64,000 nt of DNA from an uncultured Sulfitobacter sp. GTDB lineage: Bacteria; Pseudomonadota; Alphaproteobacteria; Rhodobacterales; Rhodobacteraceae. A model generated the notes under the pieces. That model did not search any database. It saw only the letters and a program-made list of their open reading frames with translations, and was not told where the DNA came from. A program made the position numbers and the translations under genes. The DNA is taken from assembly GCA_905182645.1 (NCBI GenBank), contig CAJJCJ010000001.1, positions 109,764-173,763 of the forward strand. The letters run 5' to 3'. Positions 1 through 8,081 of this stretch are shown in pieces. The number at the start of each line of letters is the position of its first letter. Positions within the stretch are counted from its first letter, which is position 1.

Positions 1-612
1 TCCGCCTTTGAGCGCATTGCACAAGGCTTGGAATCCAGCGTCGTTCACCCCGCGGGTCAGGTCAGGCCAGCCGATGTGGTCAAACACTACGGGGACGGGC
101 AGGGCCGCGATGTCGGGGGCCAGATCGGCCATGTGTTTGTCCGCGTTCATCAGCATTTGGATATGCATATTCCGGTCAGCCAATGCAGGGGCCATGGCCC
201 GCGCACCATCCCATGTCAGGACCCCGCCGTGCACATAATTGAGGCGAACACCCTTCATGTTCCAATCGGCGAATTCATCGAAATTTTGTTCCGTGGCGCC
301 ATCTGCCAGCAAGCCGATCCCTTTAAAACCGGCACCCATATCGGCAACGGCGCGGGCTGTGATAGCGTTGTCGGTTCCGTAAAAGATTGATTGGACGATG
401 ACCCCGCGCGCGCAGCCTAAGTTCGCCAAATGTGCACGGTAGCGGGCAATATAGTCTACATAGGTGGTTGCGGTGTCTTCGGTTCGTCCGGCAAACAGCG
501 GGGATTCTTCGGGCGCAGCCAGAAGATGCACATGGGTGTCACATGCCCCAGCGGGGGCTGCGTGAACGGGCGGTGTTGGTGCGGGCGGTAGCGGGCTGAT
601 GGGTTTGGCCAT
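1..612 (-). CDS. Amidohydrolase family protein (partial, C-terminus outside window)
   Basis: The gene starts at ATG 612 on the minus strand and runs off the left edge, so about 204 N-terminal residues are visible. The translation has an HxH metal motif (DTHVHL) near residue 25 after a proline-rich leader, then blocks typical of TIM-barrel metal-dependent hydrolases of the COG3618 / Amidohydrolase_2 group (IVQSIFYGTDN, FDHIGWPD). Members hydrolyse lactones such as 2-pyrone-4,6-dicarboxylate or related dicarboxylates; the substrate here is not determinable. It lies 6 bp downstream of the alpha/beta hydrolase gene and is probably the last visible gene of a three-gene operon with it and the SCP2 protein. 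Confidence 0.8.
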   Translation of the reverse strand, partial: MAKPISPLPPAPTPPVHAAPAGACDTHVHLLAAPEESPLFAGRTEDTATTYVDYIARYRAHLANLGCARGVIVQSIFYGTDNAITARAVADMGAGFKGIGLLADGATEQNFDEFADWNMKGVRLNYVHGGVLTWDGARAMAPALADRNMHIQMLMNADKHMADLAPDIAALPVPVVFDHIGWPDLTRGVNDAGFQALCNALKGG

Positions 613-618
613 GGTGTG

Positions 619-1554
619 TTAGCGGTGCTGATCAAAAAACGCTGTTGTCGTGTCGAAAACACGGGTGCGTATTTCAAGGGTTTCCAATATGACCTCGTGT
701 TTTGCGCCATCGATGAGATGTAGCGCGCCACCTGTCCAATCGGCCATGCGGTCACGGATGCGGGCGGGATCCACAATAGATTCGTCTGATCCAAGGAACG
801 TACTGCATGGCATATCAGGCGAGGGTATTTTCGATAACGTCCGCATTTCACGCAGGGATTCGTTGAGCCAGCGCAGTGACGCGCCCCCCAATGACAATTG
901 AGGTTTTTCAGTCAGTTGCATTTGCATGAATTCAAACATCGCTTGATCGGACGTCAGGGTGTTTTCGTCGTGATCCACACGGGTCACGTAGCTTTCGGCC
1001 GTTTGGCCGGGGGCAAGAGTCTGATCCATCCCGATTTTGCGCGACAGTCCAGAGGCGAGCCATGCGACGGGGCGCATCACTGGGCTCAACATAATACCCC
1101 ACATCGGCGCAGAGAACACGACGGCCTTTACGGGCAGGGCGTTGTGCAATGCCCGCAGTCCGATGCAGCCGCCCATGGAATGAGCAACGAGGTAAAACGG
1201 CTCTGGCAAGTTTAGCGCGCGGGCATAGTTCACAGCGGCGTTCACATCATGTTGATAGTCAGTGAAGCGCACGACATCGCCCATAGCGTAGGTATCACTT
1301 GTCCGGTCTGACATGCCCTGACCGCGCCAGTCGATCACGACCGTCGCATAGCCACGCGTCAGGAAATCGGTTGCCGCAGGTCCATATTTTTCGATGTATT
1401 CAGTCCGTCCGGGAAACAGCAGAATTGTGCCTTTCGCGTCAGATCCCGTCCAGTGACCCACGCGAATGCGTAGCCCGTCAACCGTTGTCAGCCAATGGGC
1501 GACACCACCAGCGGGTCCCTGAGCAATATCTTCAAAGAAAGGCGCGTTTTCCAT
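619..1554 (-). CDS. Alpha/beta hydrolase, lysophospholipase-like
   Basis: This 311-residue protein has an alpha/beta-hydrolase fold of the monoacylglycerol lipase / lysophospholipase (COG2267) type. The nucleophile elbow is AHSMGG with the serine near residue 126, where most relatives have GHSMG; DWRGQGMSDR at about 75-84 is the family's typical oxyanion-side block, and a late GAKHE block supplies the likely catalytic histidine. No signal peptide is visible, so it should be cytoplasmic. It sits 3 bp downstream of the SCP2 gene and 6 bp upstream of the amidohydrolase, so co-transcription is likely. The exact lipid or ester substrate is unknown. Confidence 0.82.
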   Translation of the reverse strand: MENAPFFEDIAQGPAGGVAHWLTTVDGLRIRVGHWTGSDAKGTILLFPGRTEYIEKYGPAATDFLTRGYATVVIDWRGQGMSDRTSDTYAMGDVVRFTDYQHDVNAAVNYARALNLPEPFYLVAHSMGGCIGLRALHNALPVKAVVFSAPMWGIMLSPVMRPVAWLASGLSRKIGMDQTLAPGQTAESYVTRVDHDENTLTSDQAMFEFMQMQLTEKPQLSLGGASLRWLNESLREMRTLSKIPSPDMPCSTFLGSDESIVDPARIRDRMADWTGGALHLIDGAKHEVILETLEIRTRVFDTTTAFFDQHR

Positions 1555-1557
1555 CGT

Positions 1558-1848
1558 TTACGACAATACGCCGGACAGTTTCATGGCTAAACCCATGTTG
1601 CCGTCGACCGTCAATTTGCCTGTCATAAAGGCCGCCGTCGGGTTTTGCTCACCATCAAGGATCGCTTTGAATGTTTCGGTGCTGGCGGTCAGGGTCACGT
1701 CTGTGTCGTCGTCGCCCGCGCGCGCACCGTCTTCGTCAATAATAATAGCGCCTTCGTCTTCAATGACAAATTTCGCTGAGCCATCAAAGCCGGATCCGCC
1801 CATTTTTTCGTTTAATGCCGCTACGGCCTCGGTGATGACGTCGGTCAT
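1558..1848 (-). CDS. SCP2 sterol-binding domain protein
   Basis: A 96-residue protein that is a single SCP2-like domain: a central block of beta strands with the repeated acidic turn IEDEGAIIIDEDGARAG, followed by the family's C-terminal GKLTVDGNMGLAMKLSGVL helix. SCP2 proteins bind lipids or acyl-CoA in a hydrophobic tunnel. It is the first gene of a minus-strand operon with the lysophospholipase-like hydrolase, which fits a role in lipid turnover. The start ATG at 1848 has GGACTAAAA upstream. Length and composition are normal for the bacterial family. Confidence 0.85.
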   Translation of the reverse strand: MTDVITEAVAALNEKMGGSGFDGSAKFVIEDEGAIIIDEDGARAGDDDTDVTLTASTETFKAILDGEQNPTAAFMTGKLTVDGNMGLAMKLSGVLS

Positions 1849-1918
1849 TTTTAGTCCTTTGGTTGGATATGCGCCGTCACCCTCTGGTGTGCGGCGATTG
1901 TTACGCTACATTAACAGT

Positions 1919-2473
1919 ATGGGCATGCAAACAGACAGCTTCAAATGTATCGTTACGGCACTTGTGCTGACAGTCGGGTATTCCCTACCTGCCGCTGGTG
2001 CGACGCTGGACGAATTGTTTGATGAATTGGCTGCCGCCGAGGGTGGGGCAGGGGGCCGCATTGAAAGGCAGATCGTTGGGATTTGGGAAAAAAGCGGTAG
2101 TCCAAGCTTTGATCTGCTGTTGCGCCGTGGCAAGGACGCGTTGGATAACGGTGCGCCTGAAGTTGCGTTGGATCATTTCAGTGCTTTGGTCGATTATGCC
2201 CCTGATTTTGCCGAAGCGTATAATGGCCGCGCGACTGCGTATTTCCTGCTGGGAATGATTGGCCCTGCGTTGGATGATTTGCGTCAGGCGTTGGTTTTGA
2301 ACCCCCGCCATTTTGGCGCGATGCGCGGTGTTGGTGTGATCCTAGAGGATTTGGGCCGCCCCGCGGATGCATTGGAGGTCTACCGCGCGATATTGGCGTT
2401 GAACCCTGCGTCCATAGATATGCAAAAGGCCGCAGACCGGCTTGAATTGGAACTGGAGGGGCAGGCGCTTTAA
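1919..2473 (+). CDS. TPR-repeat periplasmic protein
   Basis: About 184 residues. The frame stays open upstream to 1583, but that part is antisense to the SCP2 gene, and the likely start is ATG 1919 (or ATG 1925), which gives an N-terminal signal peptide ending near the Ala-rich PAAGA. The rest contains at least two tetratricopeptide repeats: ALDHFSALVDYAPDFAEAYNGRATAYFLLG and ALEVYRAILALNP patterns are visible as helix pairs. Such proteins act as periplasmic scaffolds for protein contacts. It ends 33 bp before the helicase gene and may share its transcript. No specific partner can be named. Confidence 0.75.
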   Translation: MGMQTDSFKCIVTALVLTVGYSLPAAGATLDELFDELAAAEGGAGGRIERQIVGIWEKSGSPSFDLLLRRGKDALDNGAPEVALDHFSALVDYAPDFAEAYNGRATAYFLLGMIGPALDDLRQALVLNPRHFGAMRGVGVILEDLGRPADALEVYRAILALNPASIDMQKAADRLELELEGQAL

Positions 2474-2506
2474 GCGCGATTGCCCCCGAATGTAATCGGG
2501 AAAAAT

Positions 2507-5197
2507 ATGCAGAATTCCCGTGTGACGGCCGTTCTTGGGCCGACAAATACCGGTAAAACCCATTATGCGATTGAACGCATGTTGTCGCATCGCACAGGTG
2601 TGATTGGCTTGCCGTTGCGTCTGCTTGCACGCGAAGTTTACGACCGGATTGTTGCGATCAAAGGGCCTAGCGTGGTTGCGATGATCACAGGCGAGGAACG
2701 GATTGTGCCGCCGCGCGCTGCCTATTGGGTCTGCACCGTTGAGGCGATGCCAGACGGCTTGGGGTGCGATTTTCTGGCGGTTGATGAAATTCAGCTTTGC
2801 GGCGATCCTGAGCGTGGTCATGTGTTCACGGACCGGTTGCTAAATGCGCGTGGCCTACGTGAGACGCTGTTTTTGGGCGCAGAAACGATGAAGCCCGCGA
2901 TCGCGGAGATGATTCCACAAGCCGAGTTTATCCGGCGTGAACGCATGTCGACGTTGACATATTCGGGGTCCAAAAAGCTGTCTCGCATGCCTGCGCGGGC
3001 CGCAATCGTTGGGTTTTCCGTTGAAAATGTCTATGCGATTGCCGAATTACTGCGCCGTCAAAAGGGTGGTGCTGCGGTTGTGATGGGCGCGCTGTCCCCG
3101 CGCACGCGCAACGCGCAGGTCGAGATGTATCAAAACGGTGACGTCGATTATTTGGTGGCGACTGATGCGATTGGCATGGGGCTGAACCTTGATATTTCCC
3201 ATGTCGCATTTTCCAGTCTGTCAAAGTTTGACGGCCAGCGGATGCGGTATTTGGCACCTGAAGAGCTGGCTCAGATTGCGGGTCGTGCGGGTCGCTATAT
3301 GGAAAATGGCACCTTTGGTGTGACGGGCGAAGCCCCGCCGCTGGATGATATGGTCGCAAGGTCGATTATGGAGCATAAGTACCGTCCGGTGCAAAAATTA
3401 CAATGGCGTAACAGCAGGTTACAATACGGATCGCCGAAACGGTTGATCCAAACGTTGGAAGAACGCACCAATGATCCGCTATTGACCCGTGTGCGCGAAA
3501 GCGATGATTTGGCCGCATTAAAGGCATTGGCCGCTGACGAAATTATCGCCGCACGGGCAAAAGATGGCCCATCGGTCAAGCTGTTGTGGGATGTATGCCG
3601 TATTCCGGATTTTCGTGGTATAAGCCGCGGCGAACACGCGGGGCTTTTAAGCCAGATTTTCACGGACTTGCATCAAGACGGGCATGTGTCGTCGAACTGG
3701 TTTGGCCTGCAAATACGCCGCATTGATCGCACGGATGGCGATATTGATACGCTGTCAAAACGGCTGGCCTATATCCGGACGTGGACTTATGTCGCACAGC
3801 GCAAAGGGTGGCTGCGTGACGAAAGTCATTGGCGTGACGAAACCCGTGCGGTAGAAGACCGCTTATCAGATGCGCTTCATGGTGCATTGACGCAAAGATT
3901 TGTGGACCGGCGGACAAGCATTTTGCTTCGCCGGCTCAAACAGAAGGAGAACCTGTTGGCTGACGTAAACGACAAAGGCGAAGTCACCGTAGAGGGTGAA
4001 TTTGTAGGCAAACTCGAAGGCTTCCGCTTTCGCATGGACAAAGCTGGTAGCCCCGATGAGGCCAAGACATTGCGTCAGGCATCAACGCAGGCGCTGATGC
4101 CGCAGTTTCACCTGCTGGCGGACCGGTTTTATAACGCACCTGATCCTGAATTGGATTTCACAGAGCAGGGTGGCCTGATGTGGGGCGACGCGGCTGTTGG
4201 GAAGCTGACTGCTGGATCTGATCCGCTGAAGCCCGAAGTTGTCGCGTTTGTTGATGACGAGGCAGGTGCCGATGTGATCGCCAAAGTGCAGCGCCGTTTG
4301 CAGCATTTTATCGATCGCAAGATTGCCGCTGGGTTCGAATCGCTTTTGACCTTGAAAAACGATGAGACGCTTGTGGGGTCCGCCAAAGGCTTTGCATTCC
4401 GTTTGGTTGAAGGGTTCGGCATTGTTCCGCGTGGCGATGTGGCTGATGAGGTCAAAGCGCTGGATCAAGACGCCCGTGGCAGCCTGCGCAAGCATGGTAT
4501 CCGCTTTGGTCAGTTCACGATCTTTATGCCGCTTTTGCTAAAGCCCGCGCCGACGCGTTTGCGTCTGGTGTTGTGGTCGCTGTCCAAGGGACTGTCGGAA
4601 TTTCCTGAAAGCCCGCCCCCAGGTTTGGTCACTGTGCCCGCCGCCAAGGATGCCGTGCACGGCTATTATGCCATGTCCGGTTACCGCGCTGCTGGCACCC
4701 GTGCGATCCGTATTGATATGCTGGAACGTCTGGCTGATATGCTGCGCGACAAAGACAGCCGCGGTGGTTTTGAAGCCAATGCAGATATGCTGTCGATCAC
4801 CGGTATGACGCTTGATCAGTTCGCTGATTTGATGGCTGGTCTTGGTTATAAGGCCGAGAAGGCTGAGCGCGAAAAAGTTAAAGCGCCGAAGCCTGAAGTT
4901 GTGCAAGACGCCGTGCAAGATGCTGAAACAACAGCGGAAACAGCGGACCCTGTTGAGGCTGTGGCTGAAGAAGCCCCTGAGATGGAAGTGTTTTACACGT
5001 TCACTTGGGCTGGTCGGGCTGCACGCGAAAATGCGCGCCCGAAGCGCGACAATGCCAAGCCCGCTAAGGGCAAAGGCAAGCGTCCTGCAAAGGGTGGCGA
5101 TGAGCGTCAAAAGTTCACAGCCAAGCCGAAGGTCGAAAAGAAAATCGATCCTGACAACCCGTTTGCTGCCGCGCTGGCAGGGTTCAATAAAGGTTGA
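2507..5197 (+). CDS. SUV3-like superfamily 2 RNA helicase
   Basis: A protein of about 896 residues. Start ATG 2507 is preferred over the upstream TTG 2480 because it begins right before the conserved region. Walker A GPTNTGKT lies at residues 11-18 and the Walker B-like DEIQ at about 93-96; a later QIAGRAGR block is motif VI. This architecture is that of the SUV3 family, the mitochondrial degradosome helicase, which unwinds RNA with ATP. The C-terminal 90 residues are lysine- and acid-rich low complexity (for example KPAKGKGKRPAKGG), probably an RNA-binding tail. Its stop overlaps the start of the S4 RNA-binding protein, a pairing that points to ribosome or RNA quality control. Confidence 0.88.
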   Translation: MQNSRVTAVLGPTNTGKTHYAIERMLSHRTGVIGLPLRLLAREVYDRIVAIKGPSVVAMITGEERIVPPRAAYWVCTVEAMPDGLGCDFLAVDEIQLCGDPERGHVFTDRLLNARGLRETLFLGAETMKPAIAEMIPQAEFIRRERMSTLTYSGSKKLSRMPARAAIVGFSVENVYAIAELLRRQKGGAAVVMGALSPRTRNAQVEMYQNGDVDYLVATDAIGMGLNLDISHVAFSSLSKFDGQRMRYLAPEELAQIAGRAGRYMENGTFGVTGEAPPLDDMVARSIMEHKYRPVQKLQWRNSRLQYGSPKRLIQTLEERTNDPLLTRVRESDDLAALKALAADEIIAARAKDGPSVKLLWDVCRIPDFRGISRGEHAGLLSQIFTDLHQDGHVSSNWFGLQIRRIDRTDGDIDTLSKRLAYIRTWTYVAQRKGWLRDESHWRDETRAVEDRLSDALHGALTQRFVDRRTSILLRRLKQKENLLADVNDKGEVTVEGEFVGKLEGFRFRMDKAGSPDEAKTLRQASTQALMPQFHLLADRFYNAPDPELDFTEQGGLMWGDAAVGKLTAGSDPLKPEVVAFVDDEAGADVIAKVQRRLQHFIDRKIAAGFESLLTLKNDETLVGSAKGFAFRLVEGFGIVPRGDVADEVKALDQDARGSLRKHGIRFGQFTIFMPLLLKPAPTRLRLVLWSLSKGLSEFPESPPPGLVTVPAAKDAVHGYYAMSGYRAAGTRAIRIDMLERLADMLRDKDSRGGFEANADMLSITGMTLDQFADLMAGLGYKAEKAEREKVKAPKPEVVQDAVQDAETTAETADPVEAVAEEAPEMEVFYTFTWAGRAARENARPKRDNAKPAKGKGKRPAKGGDERQKFTAKPKVEKKIDPDNPFAAALAGFNKG

Positions 5198-5580
5198 ACG
5201 AAAAGCGTGACACGATACGAATAGACAAATGGTTATGGCAGGCGCGGTTTTTCAAATCGCGCTCCATCGCCGCCACCGCTGTGACGACGAGCAAAGTGCG
5301 GATCAATGGCGATGTGGCGGCGAAACCTGCCCGTGCTGTTGGGGCAGGCGACGTACTGACATTCCTCCAACAGACAGACGTCCGGATCGTTAAGATTCTG
5401 GCTTGTGGAAAACGGCGCGGCCCTGCGCCTGAGGCCCAAGCCTTATACGAGGATATGTCGCCTCCAAAGGTTCATGTTCCTAAAAACCCCAAATTTGAGG
5501 GAAAAGGTCGCCCCACTAAGAAGGATCGGCGGGACATGCTGTCTCATCCCCGTGATGGGGGGCCGTTTGACCTTGATTGA
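5194..5580 (+). CDS. S4-domain RNA-binding protein, HslR (Hsp15)-like
   Basis: A 128-residue protein with an N-terminal S4 RNA-binding domain: RIDKWLWQARFFKSRSIA at about 9-26 is the family signature, followed by VRINGDVAAKPARAVGAGD. In Escherichia coli, HslR binds 50S subunits that still carry a stalled nascent chain. The start is TTG 5194, overlapping the helicase stop (TTGA), so translation is coupled to the helicase. The C-terminal half is basic and proline-rich, as in relatives. It is followed after 48 bp by the ferredoxin gene. Confidence 0.87.
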   Translation: MNEKRDTIRIDKWLWQARFFKSRSIAATAVTTSKVRINGDVAAKPARAVGAGDVLTFLQQTDVRIVKILACGKRRGPAPEAQALYEDMSPPKVHVPKNPKFEGKGRPTKKDRRDMLSHPRDGGPFDLD

Positions 5581-5628
5581 GGCGACGGGTTGGCCTAGCT
5601 AGGCCGAGACAATTTTCCGGATGAACCT

Positions 5629-5964
5629 ATGACCTATATCGTCAACGACAACTGCATTGCCTGCAAATACACCGACTGTGTTGAAGTCTGCCCCGTGGAC
5701 TGTTTTTACGAGGGTGAAAACATGCTGGTGATCCACCCTGATGAATGCATCGACTGTGGTGTGTGCGAACCAGAGTGCCCCGCTGACGCGATCCGCCCTG
5801 ATACAGAGCCGGACATGGAAAAATGGGTCGAGTTTAACCGAAAATATTCCGATATGTGGCCGGTCATTATCACCAAAAAAGACCAATTGCCGAATGCCGA
5901 AGAGATGGACGGCAAAGAAGGCAAGATGGAGCTGTTTTCGGAAGCGCCAGGCGAAGGCGGCTGA
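5629..5964 (+). CDS. fdxA: 7Fe ferredoxin FdxA
   Basis: An 111-residue ferredoxin. Cysteines at about 9, 12, 17, 21, 25 in the first cluster region and 40, 43, 46, 50 in the second give the arrangement of the [3Fe-4S][4Fe-4S] FdxA family, with the long C-terminal tail typical of proteobacterial versions. It is a small cytoplasmic electron carrier. The gene is followed by a strong hairpin terminator and then by carD, an order often seen in Rhodobacteraceae. Confidence 0.95.
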   Translation: MTYIVNDNCIACKYTDCVEVCPVDCFYEGENMLVIHPDECIDCGVCEPECPADAIRPDTEPDMEKWVEFNRKYSDMWPVIITKKDQLPNAEEMDGKEGKMELFSEAPGEGG

Positions 5965-6014
5965 TTCGCTCGCCATTTGCTGTGAGACCTTGTTTCTATG
6001 GAAGTTATGATATG

Positions 6015-6045
6015 ATCGCGCCCCTTTTTTGTGGCGCGATTTTGT
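6015..6045 (+). terminator. Rho-independent terminator after fdxA
   Basis: An 8-bp perfect stem ATCGCGCC (6015-6022) pairs with GGCGCGAT (6033-6040); the loop is CCTTTTTTGT and a short T-rich tail TTTTGTG follows. It lies 50 bp after the fdxA stop and separates fdxA from carD. Confidence 0.7.
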
Positions 6046-6163
6046 GTTATAGCAAAATCAATGATTTAGAATAAATACTGTACTGACGAACCAAAAGACA
6101 CCGACGTGAACAAGTTGTTCTCGCCGGATTTTTTTGTCTGTGCAGTCACCTGAAAGGACGACC

Positions 6164-6670
6164 ATGAGTAAGAAGAAACTAGACTTTAGCCCGAATGATT
6201 TTGTCGTCTACCCAGCCCACGGCGTCGGTAAAGTTGTGTCGGTTGAGACCCAAGAGGTTGCTGGGTTCGAGCTGGAAATGTTCGTCATTGCGTTTGAAAA
6301 AGACAAAATGACCCTGCGCGTACCGACGCACAAGGCGCTTGACGTTGGCATGCGGTCGCTCGCGACCCCTGATGTTGTGGCCCATGCTATGAAAACTTTG
6401 CGTGGCAAGGCCAAGGTCAAAAAAGCCATGTGGTCGCGCCGTGCGCAGGAGTACGAGCAAAAGATTAACTCTGGCGATTTGATCGCAATTGCTGAAGTTG
6501 TGCGCGATTTGCACCGCCAAGACGACCAGCGCGAGCAAAGCTATTCTGAGCGTCAACTGTATGAAGCCGCGTTAGAGCGGTTAACCCGCGAAATCGCTGT
6601 TGTGGCTGGTAGCGACGAAAATGCGGCAGTGGCCGAGATCACAGGCGTTCTTGTTGCCCGGGCAGCATAA
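6164..6670 (+). CDS. carD: CarD family transcriptional regulator
   Basis: A 168-residue CarD/CdnL-like protein. The start is ATG 6164, placed by AAAGGA 8 bp upstream; the frame opens earlier at 6134 without a ribosome site. The N-terminal Tudor-like RNA-polymerase-interaction domain is visible as FVVYPAHGVGKVVSVE at about 11-26, followed by the helical DNA-binding part (RRAQEYEQKINSGD). In alphaproteobacteria, CarD contacts the RNA polymerase beta subunit and stabilises open promoter complexes, notably at rRNA promoters. It has its own transcript, bounded by the fdxA terminator upstream and a hairpin downstream. Confidence 0.93.
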   Translation: MSKKKLDFSPNDFVVYPAHGVGKVVSVETQEVAGFELEMFVIAFEKDKMTLRVPTHKALDVGMRSLATPDVVAHAMKTLRGKAKVKKAMWSRRAQEYEQKINSGDLIAIAEVVRDLHRQDDQREQSYSERQLYEAALERLTREIAVVAGSDENAAVAEITGVLVARAA

Positions 6671-6691
6671 GTCGTTTTTGCGTTTATAGAA

Positions 6692-6731
6692 CAAATGGGC
6701 CGATGCTGACACCAGCATGGGCCCATTTTGT
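6692..6731. terminator. Bidirectional terminator between carD and purD
   Basis: A long imperfect stem: CAAATGGGCC with ATGCTG inside pairs with CAGCAT and GGGCCCATTTTG. It has A/T-rich flanks on both sides, so it can work for carD on the plus strand and for the convergent purD on the minus strand. Confidence 0.72.
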
Positions 6732-6748
6732 TTCGCGACTAGAGGTGC

Positions 6749-8011
6749 TTAAAGCGCGCGCCAGCCAATATCGTTTCTGTAAAACCCTGCAGGCCAATCG
6801 ATGGATTTGGTCATTGCATAAGCCCGCTCGCGTGCCTCGGTTAACGTGTCACTGCATGCCGTAACCGCCAGCACACGGCCGCCAGTTGCGGTGATCGCAC
6901 CATCTTTTTCCGTTGTGCCCGCATGGAACACCATGTTTTTGCTGTCTTCAGGCAGGGCATCTAACCCGTTGATAACAGATCCCTTTTGGTAAGGTCCTGG
7001 ATATCCGTTGGCCGCCATAACGATCGTGATCGCATGGTCATCCGCCCAGTTTACCTTGATATCGTGCAGGCGGTGCTCTGCACAGGCTTGGAGCAGGTCC
7101 AATATCTGCCCACCGAGCCGCATCATCAGCGTTTGGCATTCCGGATCACCAAAGCGCACGTTGTATTCGACAAGTCTTGGTTGCCCGTCCTTGATCATCA
7201 GGCCGACAAACAGGACGCCTTCAAACGGCGTGCCGCGCTTGCGCATCTCGTCCATGCAAGGTTTGACGATTTCATCCATCGCCTTTTGGGTCACGCTTTC
7301 GGTCATCACGGGGGCAGGGGAATAGGCCCCCATGCCGCCGGTGTTTGGCCCTGTGTCGCCCTCGCCTACGCGTTTGTGGTCTTGGGCGGTACCAATGGGC
7401 AGAATGTTGGTTCCGTCGCACAGCACAAAGAACGATGCCTCTTCGCCACCCATGAATTCTTCGATCACGACTTCCGCGCCTGCGTCCCCGAATGATCCGT
7501 CGAACATGTCGTCAATCGCGTCCAGCGCCTCGGCTTCTGTCATTGCGACGATGACGCCTTTGCCAGCGGCAAGCCCGTCAGCTTTGACCACAATGGGTGC
7601 GCCTTGCGCCTTGATATAGGTTTTGGCGGCGTCCGCGTCATGGAAATGTCCGTAGCCAGCTGTGGGGGCGTTCGCCGCATCGCAGATCGCTTTTGTGAAA
7701 GATTTGGAGGCTTCTAGCGCTGCTGCGGCCTTAGAAGGTCCGAAAACCAACAGGCCGGCATCGCGCAAACGGTCAGCCACACCTGCTGCAAGGGGTGCTT
7801 CTGGTCCGATGATCACAAAATCAATTGCGTTTTCTTCGGCGAATGACGCGACCGTATCACCATCCATAATGTCGATGTCGGCGCAGTCGCAGATTTGTGC
7901 GATCCCAGCGTTGCCAGGCGCCACAATCAGCCGGTCGCATTTCGGATTTTGCTGAATTGCCCAAGCGAGGCTGTGTTCGCGCCCACCGCTGCCCAAAATA
8001 AGGATGTTCAT
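6749..8011 (-). CDS. purD: Phosphoribosylamine-glycine ligase
   Basis: A 420-residue enzyme of the second step of de novo purine synthesis: it joins phosphoribosylamine and glycine using ATP. The start MNILILGSGGREHSLAW at 8011 is the family N-terminus with the dinucleotide-type loop; upstream in-frame sequence to 8239 is antisense to xseA and is not used. Visible blocks are the ATP-grasp segment (VVKADGLAAGKGV), GPNTGGMGAYSPAP and NVRFGDPECQTLM. It is divergent from xseA with 70 bp between the starts, which must hold both promoters. Confidence 0.96.
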   Translation of the reverse strand: MNILILGSGGREHSLAWAIQQNPKCDRLIVAPGNAGIAQICDCADIDIMDGDTVASFAEENAIDFVIIGPEAPLAAGVADRLRDAGLLVFGPSKAAAALEASKSFTKAICDAANAPTAGYGHFHDADAAKTYIKAQGAPIVVKADGLAAGKGVIVAMTEAEALDAIDDMFDGSFGDAGAEVVIEEFMGGEEASFFVLCDGTNILPIGTAQDHKRVGEGDTGPNTGGMGAYSPAPVMTESVTQKAMDEIVKPCMDEMRKRGTPFEGVLFVGLMIKDGQPRLVEYNVRFGDPECQTLMMRLGGQILDLLQACAEHRLHDIKVNWADDHAITIVMAANGYPGPYQKGSVINGLDALPEDSKNMVFHAGTTEKDGAITATGGRVLAVTACSDTLTEARERAYAMTKSIDWPAGFYRNDIGWRAL

Positions 8012-8081
8012 GGTCGTCTCCTGCTTGGCCTTCGTCTGCAGGCGTTCTAAGGTTAGCATAGGCTGATCACAAGGGCGTAGC

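Noticed and set aside
1583..1918. Upstream in-frame extension of the TPR protein
   Set aside because: It is antisense to the SCP2 gene; the signal peptide only makes sense from ATG 1919 or 1925.
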